The notes under the pieces are model-generated. The model ran no database searches. It was not told where the DNA came from and saw nothing but the letters and a program-made list of their open reading frames with translations. A program made the position numbers and the translations under genes. This document shows positions 38,863 to 50,002 of a stretch of 64,000 nt of DNA, in pieces. Source of the DNA: Billgrantia zhangzhouensis (GTDB taxonomy: Bacteria > Pseudomonadota > Gammaproteobacteria > Pseudomonadales > Halomonadaceae); assembly GCF_021404465.1 (NCBI RefSeq), contig NZ_JABFTT010000006.1, positions 1 to 64,000 of the forward strand, given 5' to 3'. Position 1 is the first letter of the stretch; every line of letters starts with the position of its first letter.

Positions 38863-40433
38863 GGCAGCTCCTCCTCATCCACGGCATTGATCAGCGCCTC
38901 TTCGACGCCAGCCGCCTGCCCCAGCACCGCCTCGATGTAACCCTGCGGATTCATGAGCTGGTCGCCGACCCGGTTCATCAACGTCATCAACGGCTCAGCG
39001 AATACCCCGATCAGCAGCGCGAACAGCGCCAGTACCGCCACCGGCATGTACATCAGCCACAGGCTGGCAGGCACCATGCGGCTGTCGTCGCCCACCACCA
39101 CCTCTTCCGCCGGCACCAGGTTGTCCTCCGGCAGAGTCTTCCAGAACACCTCGTTCCAGATCTTGACCATGGAGTACAGCGTCATCAGGCCCACCAGCAG
39201 GGCCACGGCGGTGACCACGTAGGCTTCCGCTTCGATACCGGCACGCACGATGACGAACTTGGCAAAGAAGCCCGACAGGGGCGGCACCCCGGCCAGCGAA
39301 AAGGCCGAGAGGAAGAATGCCACCGCCAGCCAGGGCCGCTCGCGGTACAGTCCGCCCATCTTCTTCAATTCGTAGGTGCCCTGCAGCCGCCGGGTGATGC
39401 CGCTGATCAGGAACAGGTTGGTCTTGACCACGATGTTGTGCATCACAGCGAAGATCCCCCCGGCGATCGCCAGCGGCGTATAAAGTGCCAAGCCGAGGAT
39501 CATGTAGCCTATCTGGCTGACGATATGGAACGACAGGATACGGCGGAACTCGAACTGCGCCGCCGCCCCGAGCACCCCGGTGACCATGGTCAGGGCCGCG
39601 CCCCACAGCAGCAGGTCCTGGGTGTAGCCGAGCGTCTGGTCGAACAGCAGAGTGAAGACACGGAACAGCGCGTAGACGCCGACCTTGGTCAGCAGGCCGG
39701 CGAACAGCGCCGATACCGCCACCGGCGGCGTGTGATAGGAGGCCGGCAACCAGAAGAACAGCGGAAACGCCGCTGCCTTGATGCCGAAGGCCACCATGAA
39801 CATCACCGCCAGCACCTCGACCATCCCCTGGTGCTCGGCCATGGCCAGACGCTGGGCGGCATCCGCCATGTTGAGGGTCCCTACCATGCCGTATAGCAGG
39901 CCTACGGCAGAAAGGAAGATCACCGAGGCCAGCAGGTTGAGGGTAACGTACTTGATCGCCCCCTCCATCTGCGCCTTCTCGCCGCCGAGGATCAACAGCG
40001 CGAAGGAGGCCACGAGCATCACCTCGAACCACACGTAGAGGTTGAAGATGTCGCCGGTGAGAAAGGCGCCAACCACCCCGGCCAGTAGCAGGTGCATGAG
40101 CGGATAGAAGCCGAAACGCTCATGCCCCGGCCCGGTGGAGGCCAGCGAGTAGATGGCCAAGGCCAAGCCGATGATGGCGGTGAGTACCACCATGACCGCA
40201 CTGAGCACGTCGGCCACCAGGGTGATGCCGTAGGGCGCCGGCCAGCCGCCCATCTGGATGACCACGTACCCCTCTTGGATCACCGCGACCAGCAGCCACA
40301 CGGCCAAACCGAGCAGAGCGAGATTGCCGGCCACGGCGGTGAAACGCTGCATGGGACGCGAACGCCAGAACAACAGCGACACGGCCCCCGACAGCAACGG
40401 CAGCAGAACGGGAAGAGCGACCTCGGGCCTCAC
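38859..40433 (-). CDS. mnhD: Na+/H+ antiporter subunit D (Mrp operon 1)
   Basis: A 524-residue polytopic subunit homologous to complex I subunit NuoN/NuoM. Conserved features are [20 protein letters not shown] with the proton-path glutamate, [20 protein letters not shown] with the conserved lysine, and the [16 protein letters not shown] segment. The start is GTG at 40433, overlapping the mnhC TGA (GTGA). Confidence 0.96.
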   Translation of the reverse strand: MRPEVALPVLLPLLSGAVSLLFWRSRPMQRFTAVAGNLALLGLAVWLLVAVIQEGYVVIQMGGWPAPYGITLVADVLSAVMVVLTAIIGLALAIYSLASTGPGHERFGFYPLMHLLLAGVVGAFLTGDIFNLYVWFEVMLVASFALLILGGEKAQMEGAIKYVTLNLLASVIFLSAVGLLYGMVGTLNMADAAQRLAMAEHQGMVEVLAVMFMVAFGIKAAAFPLFFWLPASYHTPPVAVSALFAGLLTKVGVYALFRVFTLLFDQTLGYTQDLLLWGAALTMVTGVLGAAAQFEFRRILSFHIVSQIGYMILGLALYTPLAIAGGIFAVMHNIVVKTNLFLISGITRRLQGTYELKKMGGLYRERPWLAVAFFLSAFSLAGVPPLSGFFAKFVIVRAGIEAEAYVVTAVALLVGLMTLYSMVKIWNEVFWKTLPEDNLVPAEEVVVGDDSRMVPASLWLMYMPVAVLALFALLIGVFAEPLMTLMNRVGDQLMNPQGYIEAVLGQAAGVEEALINAVDEEELP

Positions 40434-40777
40434 GTATCGGTTTCCTTCATCTTGTCCAGGTCATCGGCCTTGACGATCTCATAGGCCCGTCGGATCAGCA
40501 CCACAGCGAACGCCAGCACGCCGAAGGCGATCACGATGGCAGTCAGCACCACGGCCTGGGGCAAGGGGTCGGCCACCGGACCCAACGGCGCGGCCATCCC
40601 TTCAGGGATCAGCGGCGGAGCCCCGCGGGTCATGCCGGCCGAGGTAAAGATCAGCAGATTGGCAGCGTTGGAAAGCAGCATCAGGCCGATCACCAGTTTG
40701 ACTATCGAGCGACGCAGCATGAGGAAGATGGCTGCGGCATAGAGCAGACCGATGGCCACTGCCATTACCGGTTCCAT
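40430..40777 (-). CDS. mnhC: Na+/H+ antiporter subunit C (Mrp operon 1)
   Basis: A 115-residue three-helix subunit homologous to NuoK. It has [13 protein letters not shown] and the conserved [20 protein letters not shown] segment. It overlaps mnhD by four bases and begins 51 bp after mnhB. Confidence 0.95.
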   Translation of the reverse strand: MEPVMAVAIGLLYAAAIFLMLRRSIVKLVIGLMLLSNAANLLIFTSAGMTRGAPPLIPEGMAAPLGPVADPLPQAVVLTAIVIAFGVLAFAVVLIRRAYEIVKADDLDKMKETDT

Positions 40778-40828
40778 AGTGTTTCTCCCGATCGGTTCGA
40801 CGATACGGCACCCGTGGCACCCAAGCGT

Positions 40829-41260
40829 TCAGGGCTCATCCTTGTCCACCTCCATCAACGTCATGACCATGGCCAGCACCGAGCCCAGCACTGCGAGATA
40901 GACACCGATATCGAAGATCAGCGGCGTCGAGGCGTAGAAATCGACACCCGGAATCGTCCACCACTGGGCGGTCAGGAACGGCTGGTCCACGAACCAGGCG
41001 GGAAATACCGAAATCATGCCCAGCAGCAGCCCGATGCCGATCAGGTCGCGAGGATCGACCATGCGCAGCACCTCGCGGGTGGCGCTGACGCCAAAGGCAA
41101 ACAGGTAGAGGGTGAAAGCCCCCGCCGCCACCAGGCCCGCAATGAAGCCGCCGCCAGGCTCGTCATGGCCACGCAGTAGCAGGAACACGGAGAACAGCAG
41201 TTGCAACGGCATCAGGATGCGTGCCGCCGTGTGCAGTATCAGAGTGCCCGACTTAACCAT
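40829..41260 (-). CDS. mnhB: Na+/H+ antiporter subunit B (Mrp operon 1)
   Basis: A 143-residue subunit of the MnhB domain type: [20 protein letters not shown] near the N-terminus and [20 protein letters not shown] near the C-terminus. It is a separate gene here, whereas in the divergent operon the same domain is the C-terminal part of the A subunit. It overlaps mnhA by 8 bp. Confidence 0.95.
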   Translation of the reverse strand: MVKSGTLILHTAARILMPLQLLFSVFLLLRGHDEPGGGFIAGLVAAGAFTLYLFAFGVSATREVLRMVDPRDLIGIGLLLGMISVFPAWFVDQPFLTAQWWTIPGVDFYASTPLIFDIGVYLAVLGSVLAMVMTLMEVDKDEP

Positions 41261-43589
41261 GTCTTGAATCCTTCTCCTGGGCTGTCGACCTGGCAGCCTT
41301 GTCCGGCGCCCTTAGCTTGAGCATGGCGATGACCCCGATCGCCGCCAACGCCAGCACGAAAATCTCGCCCAGGGTATCCAGCGCCCGATAGTCGACCAAA
41401 ATCACGTTGACGATGTTGCGGCCATGCGCCAGCGGGGCGCTGTTTTCGATCATGTAGTCCGAGATGGGCACGAACTGGTCGATGCCCCAGGCGGTGAGGA
41501 TAAGCAGCGTCACCAGTGCCCCCACGCTACCTGCCACCAGGGCATCGCGCACTCGCTCGAGAGGCGTCGACAGGCTGGCAAAGCGCGGCAGCCGGAACAA
41601 CACCAGCACCAGCAGGATGACCGTCAGCGTTTCCACCAGCAGTTGTGTAATGCCGAGATCGGGAGCGCTGAACAGGATGAAGGTCAAGGCGATGGAGAAG
41701 CCCATGATACCCACCGACACCACGGCACTGAGCCGCGAGCGGGCAATGGCCGCGAACAGTGCTCCCAACACCATTAGCATGGCCACTACCACCTCGTGAA
41801 AACGCACGTCGAGTTCGAAGGTGATCTCAGGCGAGTGCCGTACCAACAACGAGTTGCCGAGCAGCGCGATCAGTACCAGCACCATCACCAGGATGTAGTT
41901 GCGCATGTAGCCATTCTGCAGGATGCGCGTCTGCCAGTCGGACACCACCGTGATGCCATGCATGACGGCCTCGTAGCCGGCCTCGGGACCTCGGGTCATG
42001 ATCGGGTCGAGCCGTGCCAGGTGGGCGCGGAGACGATCCCAGCGCTTGAACAGCAGATAGCCCAGCACCAAGGTCACGATCGACATGACCAGGGGAATGT
42101 TGATGCCATGCCACAGCGACAGGTAAACGGTCACCGGCTCACCCATGACTGCCGAGGCCGCTGCGGTGAGTACACCCATCCCGGCCAGTACCGGCAGCAC
42201 GCCGAGCAACAGCGAGAGCGCAGCCAGGCAGGCAGGCCCCAGCAGCATCGATAGTGGGGCCTCGTGAGCCACACGTGGCGTCGGACGCCGCTCGCCGAAG
42301 AACGGACGCAGGGCGATGATGGCCGCCACGGCGATGGTAAGGAAGGCCGAAACGAAGGAGAGCAGCAGGACCAGCCAGCCGTAGGCTTCAGCCTCCAGGG
42401 CTGCCTCGAACAGCAGTTCCTTGGCAATGAAGCCGAACAATGGCGGCACCCCGGCCAGGGACAATGCCGCCACCATGGCGATGATCGCGGTCACCGGCAT
42501 CAGCGGACGCAGCCCCCCCATGGCGGTGACGTCCTTGGTACCGGTCTCGTGATCGAGGATACCGGCCACCATGAACAGCGCTCCCTTGTAGAGGGAGTGT
42601 GCGAGCAGGAAGGTGACGAAGGTGATCAGCGCTCCCTCGGTGCCGATACCGAGCAGCATGGTCAGGGTGCCGAGCGCCATGATCGTAGAATAGGCCAGCA
42701 GCTTCTTGATGTTGGTCTGGCGGATCGCCAGGAAGGCACCGGTGAACATCGTCACCGCCCCTACCACGGAAAGGATGGCGATCCAGGCCTCACTGCCACC
42801 CAGACTCGGCTGCAAACGTGCCAGCAGGTAGATGCCGGCCTTGACCATGGTGGCCGAATGCAGATAGGCCGATACCGGCGTGGGCGCCGCCATGGCATTG
42901 GGCAACCAGAAATGGAATGGAAACTGGGCCGACTTGGTGAACGCCGCCAGCAGCAGGCACAGCAGCATCGGCAGGTAGAGATCGTGCTCGCGCAGGTCGA
43001 CACCCGAAGCAGTAATCTCCGCCAGCGACCAGCTGCCACTAACGCTGCCGAGCAGCGCCAACCCTGCCATCAGTGCCAGCCCACCACCGAAGGTGACGAA
43101 CAAGCCCTGGCGGGCCGACTTGCGAGCCTCGACGTCAGCGTGGCTGAAGCCGATCAGCAGATAGGAGGTGATACTGGTCAGTTCCCAGAACACGAACAGG
43201 GTCAGCAGGCCGTCGGCCAGCACCAACCCCAGCATCGACACCATGAAGGCCAGAATGACGATGTGGAAACGCGCCAGATCTCGATGGCCTTTCAAGTAAC
43301 CGCCGGCGTAGATCAACACGAAGGTACCGATTACCGTGATCAGCAGCGCAAACAACAGCGCCAGGCCGTCGATGAGGAAGGTGAGACTCATGCCCAGCGA
43401 GGGCACCCAGTCCAACTGGAGGTAGAGCACCTCCCCTTCCATCACCGTGGGCACCTGGCCCAGGAACCAAAGCGCCAGCAGGGCTGGAAATGCAGCCAGC
43501 ACGAAGCTGGTCCGTGGGCCGAACCATTGATGCAACAACGGGGCAAAGGCGGCCAGCACGAACCCTGAAAGCACGGCAAATTGCATCAT
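41253..43589 (-). CDS. mnhA: Na+/H+ antiporter subunit A (Mrp operon 1)
   Basis: A 778-residue polytopic subunit related to NuoL, with the proton-path glutamate in [20 protein letters not shown], the conserved lysines in [20 protein letters not shown] and [15 protein letters not shown], and the C-terminal MnhA-specific helices ([20 protein letters not shown]). It heads the minus-strand operon A-B-C-D-E-F-G, the group 1 arrangement. I start at ATG 43589 with AAGGGA five bases upstream. Confidence 0.95.
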   Translation of the reverse strand: MMQFAVLSGFVLAAFAPLLHQWFGPRTSFVLAAFPALLALWFLGQVPTVMEGEVLYLQLDWVPSLGMSLTFLIDGLALLFALLITVIGTFVLIYAGGYLKGHRDLARFHIVILAFMVSMLGLVLADGLLTLFVFWELTSITSYLLIGFSHADVEARKSARQGLFVTFGGGLALMAGLALLGSVSGSWSLAEITASGVDLREHDLYLPMLLCLLLAAFTKSAQFPFHFWLPNAMAAPTPVSAYLHSATMVKAGIYLLARLQPSLGGSEAWIAILSVVGAVTMFTGAFLAIRQTNIKKLLAYSTIMALGTLTMLLGIGTEGALITFVTFLLAHSLYKGALFMVAGILDHETGTKDVTAMGGLRPLMPVTAIIAMVAALSLAGVPPLFGFIAKELLFEAALEAEAYGWLVLLLSFVSAFLTIAVAAIIALRPFFGERRPTPRVAHEAPLSMLLGPACLAALSLLLGVLPVLAGMGVLTAAASAVMGEPVTVYLSLWHGINIPLVMSIVTLVLGYLLFKRWDRLRAHLARLDPIMTRGPEAGYEAVMHGITVVSDWQTRILQNGYMRNYILVMVLVLIALLGNSLLVRHSPEITFELDVRFHEVVVAMLMVLGALFAAIARSRLSAVVSVGIMGFSIALTFILFSAPDLGITQLLVETLTVILLVLVLFRLPRFASLSTPLERVRDALVAGSVGALVTLLILTAWGIDQFVPISDYMIENSAPLAHGRNIVNVILVDYRALDTLGEIFVLALAAIGVIAMLKLRAPDKAARSTAQEKDSRHG

Positions 43590-44015
43590 GCAGTTCCCTT
43601 CTGTCAGTCCATCCACCGGGCACGGACACCCCTGCCACGGTTGCGTCGAGAAGCTGGCAAGCCAGCCTTGTCAAGCCTCTTTCGCGTGAGCTTTGCGCCG
43701 ATAGTGCACCAGATCAAGAAACGGTGATTCAGCCGAAAAAATACGCCCAAAGGATGAGCGTCGGCAGCCGTTCCAGACTGTTTATTGCAGCGCAAAAGCA
43801 TTAGACTTTGCGCCGCGGCTGACTACGGTGAGCGTTGATTTCACGACGAAATGGCTTGCTAGTATAGCGATTTCACTCCGTTTTTTCATTCCCTCCCGGC
43901 AGCCCGCTCCGGCGATTCTCGAATATTACAATCAGCTTGTGTGGTACTCGGCGCGCCACCACGCGACGGCGCATTGGTGCAAGCTCCGAGCCGCTGCCAG
44001 AACGGACGAACCACC
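43590..44015. promoter_or_regulatory. Divergent promoter region between two Mrp antiporter operons
   Basis: A 426-bp gap without a convincing gene. For the plus-strand operon an extended -10 (TGCTAGTAT, TAGTAT at 43860-43865) is present; its start near 43872 would leave a leader of about 144 nt. TTGATT at 43835-43840 is 19 bp upstream, too far for an ideal -35. An inverted repeat sits at 43790-43813. No equally clear promoter was found for the minus-strand operon. I could not match the leader to a known ion-sensing riboswitch by eye. Confidence 0.55.
43790..43813. promoter_or_regulatory. Inverted repeat in the Mrp divergent region, candidate operator
   Basis: GCGCAAA (43790-43796) and TTTGCGC (43807-43813) are perfect arms separated by 10 bp. 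Located between the two operons, upstream of the plus-strand extended -10. There is no adjacent regulator gene. Confidence 0.45.
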
Positions 44016-46826
44016 ATGTCATTGCTGTGGATCCCCCTTCTCACCACTGTCGGCGTCGTCGTGCCGGCAATGACCTCTCGCTATGGCCGCAAGCTCTGTG
44101 TCGCAGCCACGCTGATCGCTCCCCTTCTCGCCCTGGCCCTGGTACTCCTGCATGCACCCGCCGTCATTGCCGGCGAGGTGATCAGCCTGCGGCTATCCTG
44201 GATACCGCTTCTCGGTCTCGACCTGGCCCTGCGCATCGACGGCCTGACGCTGCTGTTCGCGCTACTGATCCTGGGCATCGGCAGTCTGATCCTGTTCTAT
44301 GCCGGTTACTACCTCTCGGCAGAAGAAGACGATGGCCGCTTCCTCGCCTACATGATGCTGTTCATGACCGCCATGCTCGGTATCGCCATGGCGGACAACC
44401 TTATCCTGCTGTGGCTGTTCTGGGAACTCACCAGCATCGCTTCGTTCCTGCTGATCGGCTTCTGGGGCTACCGCAGCGATGCCCGACGCGGCGCACGCAT
44501 GGCCCTGATCGTGACCGGCGCCGGCGGACTCGCCCTGCTGGCCGGCATCCTGCTGATCGGCCAGGAGGTGGGCAGTTTCGCCATGGCCGACGTACTGGCG
44601 GCAGGCAACCTCATCCGTACCTCCCAGCACTATCCGCTGATCGTACTGCTGGTGCTGATGGGCGCCTTCACCAAGTCGGCCCAGTTCCCGTTCCATTTCT
44701 GGCTGCCCCATGCCATGGCCGCGCCCACGCCAGTCTCTGCCTTCCTTCACTCGGCCACCATGGTCAAGGCCGGCGTGCTGTTGATGGCACGCCTCAACCC
44801 GGCGCTGGGCGACACCGCCCTGTGGGCGGTCAGCCTGTCGCTGGTGGGGTTGGCGACGATGCTCTATGCGGCCTGGTTCGCCCTGCTCGAGCGCGACCTC
44901 AAGGGCATCCTTGCCTTTTCCACCGTCAGCCACCTCGGCCTGATCACGCTGCTGCTCGGCCTCGGCAGCCCACTCGCCATCGTGGCCGCTATCTTTCACA
45001 TCTTCAACCACGCCACCTTCAAGGCAGCACTGTTCATGATGGTGGGCATCATCGACCACGAGACCGGTACCCGTGACATCGACCGTCTCGGTGCGCTGTG
45101 GTCGATGATGCCGTTGACCGGCACCATGACCCTTCTGGCCGGCTCCGCCATGGCCGGCTTCCCGCCGTTCAACGGCTTCCTGTCCAAGGAGATGCTATTC
45201 GAGCAGAGCCTACTCAATAACCTGCTCGGCGCGCTGAGTATCGTCATCCCGCTGTTGGTGGTGGTCGCCGCCATGCTCTCGGTGGCCTATTCCCTGCGCC
45301 TGATCTGGAGCCTGTTCTTCGCCGAACCCAAGCTGACCCGCGAACAGAAGGCCCAGCCCCCGCTGCAGGCACACGACCCCTCGCGCGGCATGCTCGCTCC
45401 CGGCCTGTTCCTGGCCGCCATCAGCTTGGTAGTGGGCCTGTTCCCGATGACCTTGGCGGCACCGCTGCTCAACGCCGCGAGCCTCGCGGTACAAGGCGAG
45501 ACGACGCCGGTCTTCCAACTGGCGTTGTGGCATGGCTTCAACATGCCGTTGCTGATGAGCATGGCCGCGGTGGCCGGCGGTGTGCTGATGCTCCGCCAGC
45601 AACGCCGATTCGCCAACCTTGCGGCGCTGTTTCCCGAGCGCAACGCGGGGTTGATCTTCGAGGCGACGATCCAACGCCTGATCAGGGCCACCCTGTGGCT
45701 CACCCTGCGTCTGGAGAACGGCTCGCTGCAGCGCTACCAAGCGCTGCTCATCCTGAGTGCGCTGGCCATGGCCGCCATCGGCCTGACTCAACTGGAGAAC
45801 CTGACCGGCGAACGCGGCATGCAGCCGCTGGACGGCATGCTGTTCCTCGGCGCCGGGCTGATGATCTTCGGCGCTATCGGCAGTGCTCTGAGCCACCGCT
45901 GGCGCCTGGTGTCGCTGCTGATGCTCTCGGTAGTGGGGCTGTCGGTATCGCTGACCTTCGTGCGTTTCTCCGCCCCGGATCTCGCCCTGACCCAGTTGTC
46001 GGTGGAAGTCGCCTCGATGATCCTGATGATCCTGGCCTTGTTCTTCCTGCCCCAGCGCCCCCCACTGATGGTCTCGGGCCGGCGTATCCTGCGCGATCTG
46101 ATCCTGGCTGCCTCGCTGGGCCTGGTGGTGGCGATGCTCAACTATGCCATCCTGACCCGCGAGACCCTGGCCATCGCCGATTATTTCCTGCGCGAGAGCG
46201 TGCCCGGTGGTGGCGGCACCAACGTGGTCAACGTCATCCTGGTCGACTTCCGCGGTTTCGACACTTTCGGCGAGATTACCGTGCTGACCCTGGCCGGGCT
46301 CGCCACCTTCAAGTTGCTCAACCGCCTGCGCCTGTTCATGCCGGCCGGCAACATCGAGGGCATCCGCTGGTCACGCCACCGCTATCCGCTAATTCTGGCG
46401 GTAGTGGCCCAGATCCTGCTGCCGCTGGCGCTGCTGGTTTCGGTCTACATCTTCCTGCGCGGCCACAATCAGCCCGGTGGCGGCTTCATCGCCGGCCTGA
46501 TCACCGCCACTGCCCTGCTGCTGCAATACATGGCCAGGGGCTACGACTGGACCCGCGAGCGCCTGCCGCTCTCCTATCCGGTAGTGGCCGTCTCGGGGCT
46601 GGCCGTTGCCCTGGCCACCGGGCTCGGCAGCTGGCTGTTCGGCTACCCCTTCCTGACCTCGGCCTTCGGTCACTTCCACCTGCCTTTGATCGGCGAGTTC
46701 GAGCTGGCCACGGCGATGCTGTTCGACGTCGGCGTCTACCTGGCCGTGATTGGTGCCACGCTGATGATCCTGGTCAACCTGGGCCGCGTCACTACGGTGA
46801 ATCGCCCGACACTGGAGGAACACTGA
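44016..46826 (+). CDS. phaA: Fused antiporter subunit A/B (Mrp operon 2, group 2 / Pha type)
   Basis: A 936-residue subunit in which an MnhA-like region (residues 1 to about 770) is fused to an MnhB domain at the C-terminus ([20 protein letters not shown], then [20 protein letters not shown]). The A part has [40 protein letters not shown] and [15 protein letters not shown]. The A+B fusion and the six-gene order A'CDEFG define group 2 Mrp systems, for example the Pha system of Sinorhizobium meliloti that handles K+. The ATG at 44016 is the family start; the frame is open upstream. Confidence 0.95.
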   Translation: MSLLWIPLLTTVGVVVPAMTSRYGRKLCVAATLIAPLLALALVLLHAPAVIAGEVISLRLSWIPLLGLDLALRIDGLTLLFALLILGIGSLILFYAGYYLSAEEDDGRFLAYMMLFMTAMLGIAMADNLILLWLFWELTSIASFLLIGFWGYRSDARRGARMALIVTGAGGLALLAGILLIGQEVGSFAMADVLAAGNLIRTSQHYPLIVLLVLMGAFTKSAQFPFHFWLPHAMAAPTPVSAFLHSATMVKAGVLLMARLNPALGDTALWAVSLSLVGLATMLYAAWFALLERDLKGILAFSTVSHLGLITLLLGLGSPLAIVAAIFHIFNHATFKAALFMMVGIIDHETGTRDIDRLGALWSMMPLTGTMTLLAGSAMAGFPPFNGFLSKEMLFEQSLLNNLLGALSIVIPLLVVVAAMLSVAYSLRLIWSLFFAEPKLTREQKAQPPLQAHDPSRGMLAPGLFLAAISLVVGLFPMTLAAPLLNAASLAVQGETTPVFQLALWHGFNMPLLMSMAAVAGGVLMLRQQRRFANLAALFPERNAGLIFEATIQRLIRATLWLTLRLENGSLQRYQALLILSALAMAAIGLTQLENLTGERGMQPLDGMLFLGAGLMIFGAIGSALSHRWRLVSLLMLSVVGLSVSLTFVRFSAPDLALTQLSVEVASMILMILALFFLPQRPPLMVSGRRILRDLILAASLGLVVAMLNYAILTRETLAIADYFLRESVPGGGGTNVVNVILVDFRGFDTFGEITVLTLAGLATFKLLNRLRLFMPAGNIEGIRWSRHRYPLILAVVAQILLPLALLVSVYIFLRGHNQPGGGFIAGLITATALLLQYMARGYDWTRERLPLSYPVVAVSGLAVALATGLGSWLFGYPFLTSAFGHFHLPLIGEFELATAMLFDVGVYLAVIGATLMILVNLGRVTTVNRPTLEEH

Positions 46827-47171
46827 ATGGAAGCCCTGTTCTCGCTCGTCGTCGGAGTGCTCACCGCCAGCGGCATCTATCTGTTGCTGCGCGGCCGCAC
46901 CTTCCCGGTCATCGTCGGACTGGCGCTGCTCGGCTATGCCGTGAACCTGTTCCTGTTCTCCTCCGGCGGGCTACATACCGATGCCGCCGCGGTCATCGGC
47001 GAATCGTTCGCCCCGGCCGACCCCCTGCCCCAGGCCTTGGTACTCACGGCCATCGTGATCGGCTTCGCCATGACGGCCTTCGTCGTGATCCTGGCGATCC
47101 GCGCCCGCGGCGACCTCGGCTCCGACCACGTGGACGGGCAGCAGGGCGAAGACGGAGACATGCTGCAATGA
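46827..47171 (+). CDS. phaC: Antiporter subunit C (Mrp operon 2)
   Basis: A 114-residue NuoK-like three-helix subunit with LLGYAVNLFLFSSGGLHTDA and ADPLPQALVLTAIVIGFAMT. The ATG follows the phaA stop directly (TGAATG). It is clearly paralogous to, not identical with, the mnhC product of the divergent operon. The symbol follows the Sinorhizobium antiporter and is unrelated to PHA synthase. Confidence 0.95.
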   Translation: MEALFSLVVGVLTASGIYLLLRGRTFPVIVGLALLGYAVNLFLFSSGGLHTDAAAVIGESFAPADPLPQALVLTAIVIGFAMTAFVVILAIRARGDLGSDHVDGQQGEDGDMLQ

Positions 47172-48724
47172 GCCAGCACCTGATTTCCCTTCCCATCCTG
47201 CTGCCCATGCTGGGCGCCCTGGTGCTGCTGCTTTCAGGCAAGGCCAGCGAGCGTACCCAGCGCCAGCTCAGCGTCGCCTTCACCGCCCTACTGCTGATCG
47301 TCTGTCTGCTGTTGCTGCGTCAGGCCGCAAGCGGCGAACTCACCTTCTATTCGCTGGGCAACTGGCAAGCCCCCTACGGCATCGTGCTGATGCTCGACCG
47401 GCTCTCGGCGCTGATGCTGAGCCTCAACGCCGTACTGGCCATGGGCTGCCTGCTTTTCGCCTGCGCCGGCGAAGACATGCGCGGCAGCAATTTCCACGGT
47501 ATCTTCCAACTGCAGTTGATGGGCCTGAATGGTGCCTTCCTCACCGGCGACATCTTCAATCTGTTCGTGTTCTTCGAGATCCTGCTGCTGGCCTCCTATG
47601 CCCTGTTGATGCACGGAGGCAACAAGGCCCGAGTCGGTGCCGGCCTGCACTATGTGATTCTCAACGTGGCCGGCTCGGCGCTGTTCCTGATTGCACTGGG
47701 TGTGCTCTACGGCGCTACCGGCACACTCAACAAGGCCGACATGGCCCAGCGCGTGGCCGAGATGTCTGGCGACCAGGCCGCTCTGGTCACGGCCGGAGGA
47801 CTGCTGCTGATCGTGGTCTTCAGCCTCAAGGCGGCCCTGCTGCCGCTCTATTTCTGGCTGCCACGCACCTACTCGGCAGCCCCCGCTCCGGTCGCGGCAC
47901 TGTTCGCCATCATGACCAAGGTCGGTCTCTACGCCATCCTGCGGGTCCAGTCGCTGATCTTCATCGACACGCCCGCTGCCTCCGCCATTGCCGGCTGGCT
48001 GTGGTGGTCGGGCCTGGCCACCATCGTACTCGCGGCCATCGGCGTGGTGGCGGCCCGTGACTTGCGTCCGCTGATCGCCTACCTGGTACTGGTTTCGGTC
48101 GGCACCCTGCTGGCTGCGGCGGCACTGGGCACTCCCGCCGCCGTGACCGCACTGCTCTATTACCTGCCCCATACCACCCTGATCTGCGGAGCACTGTTCC
48201 TGATTGCCGAACTGATCGGCCAGCAGCGCGGCACGGCCGGCACCCGCCTGGTACGCGCGCGGCGCCTGCATCAGCGGCAGTTGCTCGGCATCCTGTTCCT
48301 GGTCGCCGCGGTGGGAGTGGTCGGGCTGCCGCCACTGGCAGGCTCACTGGCCAAGCTGCTGCTGCTGCAGGCCGCCGAGGGCAGCGCCAGGCTGTGGCTG
48401 TGGCCGCTGCTGCTGATGGCGGGTTTGTGCGCGCTCATTGCCATATCCCGCGCCGGCTCGGTGTTCTTCTGGGCCAGCTACAAGGGCGAGGTCGCCGCCG
48501 GCAAGGTCAGCCGGGCACAGCTCGCCGGCGTGGTCTGGCTGTTGGCCACTGCTCCGATACTGGTCGTCCTGGGCGGCCCCATCAGCCACTACGCCCAGGC
48601 CACGGCCGAGCAGTTGGCCAGCCCTCAGGCAATCATCCATCAGCTGCTCGGCGAGCCGCCGAAACGCGAGCTCGTCCAGCTCCATCCGCCACCCCTTGGA
48701 CCGCATCCGGGAGACACGCCATGA
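47168..48724 (+). CDS. phaD: Antiporter subunit D (Mrp operon 2)
   Basis: A 518-residue polytopic NuoN/M-like subunit. Features are TGDIFNLFVFFEILLLASYA with the conserved glutamate, VFSLKAALLPLYFWLPRTYS and VGVVGLPPLAGSLAKLLLLQ. The start at 47168 overlaps the phaC stop (ATGA). The same frame stays open for about 1.6 kb upstream across phaA, which is a coding-strand shadow and not part of the protein. Confidence 0.95.
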   Translation: MSQHLISLPILLPMLGALVLLLSGKASERTQRQLSVAFTALLLIVCLLLLRQAASGELTFYSLGNWQAPYGIVLMLDRLSALMLSLNAVLAMGCLLFACAGEDMRGSNFHGIFQLQLMGLNGAFLTGDIFNLFVFFEILLLASYALLMHGGNKARVGAGLHYVILNVAGSALFLIALGVLYGATGTLNKADMAQRVAEMSGDQAALVTAGGLLLIVVFSLKAALLPLYFWLPRTYSAAPAPVAALFAIMTKVGLYAILRVQSLIFIDTPAASAIAGWLWWSGLATIVLAAIGVVAARDLRPLIAYLVLVSVGTLLAAAALGTPAAVTALLYYLPHTTLICGALFLIAELIGQQRGTAGTRLVRARRLHQRQLLGILFLVAAVGVVGLPPLAGSLAKLLLLQAAEGSARLWLWPLLLMAGLCALIAISRAGSVFFWASYKGEVAAGKVSRAQLAGVVWLLATAPILVVLGGPISHYAQATAEQLASPQAIIHQLLGEPPKRELVQLHPPPLGPHPGDTP

Positions 48725-49218
48725 GAGCCTTGGGACGCTACCTGCCCACCCCCACGCTGTCGCTGGTGTTGTTGGTGGTATGGCTGTTGATGGTACGCAG
48801 CCTAGCGCCTGGCCAAGTGCTGCTGGGGGCCCTGCTGGCGGTGGGCATACCGCTGCTGACGCAGGGCTTCTGGGAGCCGCTGCCTCGAGTCAAGCATCCA
48901 CTCAAGCTGGCCTGGTTCGTACTGGTGGTGATGTGGGACATCGTCAAGGCCAACGTGCACGTCAGTCTGCTGATCCTGCTGCCGCGGCGCGAACCGCACC
49001 CGGGATTCGTCGAATATCCGCTCGAAGTGAAGGATCGCCTGGCCATCACCCTGCTGGCCAACACTATCACCATGACGCCCGGCACCGTGTCGACCAACAT
49101 CCGCCTCGACGGCTCCTCGCTGCTGATCCATGTGCTGGACATGGATGACGAGCAGGCCCTGATCCGCGAGATTCGCGAGCGCTACGAGCGGCCGCTGAAG
49201 GAGATCTTCGAATGCTAG
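48721..49218 (+). CDS. phaE: Antiporter subunit E (Mrp operon 2)
   Basis: A 165-residue MnhE-type subunit: two to three N-terminal helices, WDIVKANVHVSLLILLPRRE, then VKDRLAITLLANTITMTPGT and VSTNIRLDGSSLLIHVLDMD. Start overlaps the phaD stop (ATGA). It ends 7 bp inside phaF. Confidence 0.94.
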   Translation: MRALGRYLPTPTLSLVLLVVWLLMVRSLAPGQVLLGALLAVGIPLLTQGFWEPLPRVKHPLKLAWFVLVVMWDIVKANVHVSLLILLPRREPHPGFVEYPLEVKDRLAITLLANTITMTPGTVSTNIRLDGSSLLIHVLDMDDEQALIREIRERYERPLKEIFEC

Positions 49219-49481
49219 ACACTGCGCTGTTGATCAGCCTGACCCTGATCGTGCTGGCCATGGCCATGAACGTCTACCGGCTCGCCATCGGCCCCGACGT
49301 GCCCGACCGGTTGCTGGCCCTCGATACGCTCTACGTGAATTCGATTGCCTTGATCGTGCTGCTCGGACTGTGGCTCAACACCAAGACCTACTTCGAGGCG
49401 GCGATACTGATCGCCATGCTCGGCTTCGTCGGCACCATGGCCATCTGCCGCTATTTGCTGCGCGGCGACATCATCGAATAG
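49212..49481 (+). CDS. phaF: Antiporter subunit F (Mrp operon 2)
   Basis: An 89-residue three-helix MnhF-type subunit with the GPDVPDRLLALDTLYVNSIA motif. It overlaps phaE by 7 bp and ends 13 bp before phaG. Confidence 0.94.
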   Translation: MLDTALLISLTLIVLAMAMNVYRLAIGPDVPDRLLALDTLYVNSIALIVLLGLWLNTKTYFEAAILIAMLGFVGTMAICRYLLRGDIIE

Positions 49482-49494
49482 GAGAGAGTGAAAG

Positions 49495-49929
49495 ATGACC
49501 TTCTTCGTGATCGCCGAGGGCGTGATCTCTTTCCTGCTGGTGGCTGGCGGCGTGTTCGCCTTTACCGGCTCGCTCGGCATGTTGCAGTTCAAGGATTTCT
49601 TCATGCGTCTGCATGGTCCCACCAAGGGCACCACGCTGGGGATTGGCTGCGTGTTGATCGCCTCGATGATCTACTTCACCCTCACCCAGCGCGAACTGCA
49701 CGTCCAGGAACTGTTGATCACGCTATTCCTGTTCATCACTGCTCCGGTCACCGGCCACATGCTGGCCAAGACCGGGCTGCACATGCACCTGCGCTTCACC
49801 ACCGGTACCCGCGGCTCGGTGCCGGAATTCCGCGACGAGGACGTGGGCCAGAGCCGTGTGACAAGGCCCGCCCGTGCCAGGCACCCCTGGAAGTCTCGCA
49901 AGCAGAAGCGGCCTCGCCTGTTCCGCTGA
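49495..49929 (+). CDS. phaG: Antiporter subunit G (Mrp operon 2)
   Basis: A 144-residue MnhG-type subunit with GSLGMLQFKDFFMRLHGPTK in the expected place and three helices. After the membrane part it carries an extra, strongly basic C-terminal tail (TRPARARHPWKSRKQKRPRL) absent from the paralogue in the divergent operon. It is the last gene; a weak GC hairpin (ACCGGC/GCCGGT, from 49934) without a T-run follows. Confidence 0.92.
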   Translation: MTFFVIAEGVISFLLVAGGVFAFTGSLGMLQFKDFFMRLHGPTKGTTLGIGCVLIASMIYFTLTQRELHVQELLITLFLFITAPVTGHMLAKTGLHMHLRFTTGTRGSVPEFRDEDVGQSRVTRPARARHPWKSRKQKRPRLFR

Positions 49930-50002
49930 GACGACCGGCGCTGGGCCGGTTCCGCCTGGCACCTCCCGCAAGGCGTCGCATGCGCTGCGCTGTCATTGCG
50001 GC

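Noticed and set aside
45527..47167. A long upstream extension of the phaD frame
   Set aside because: It overlaps phaA and phaC in another frame. The ATG at 47168 coupled to the phaC stop is the real start.
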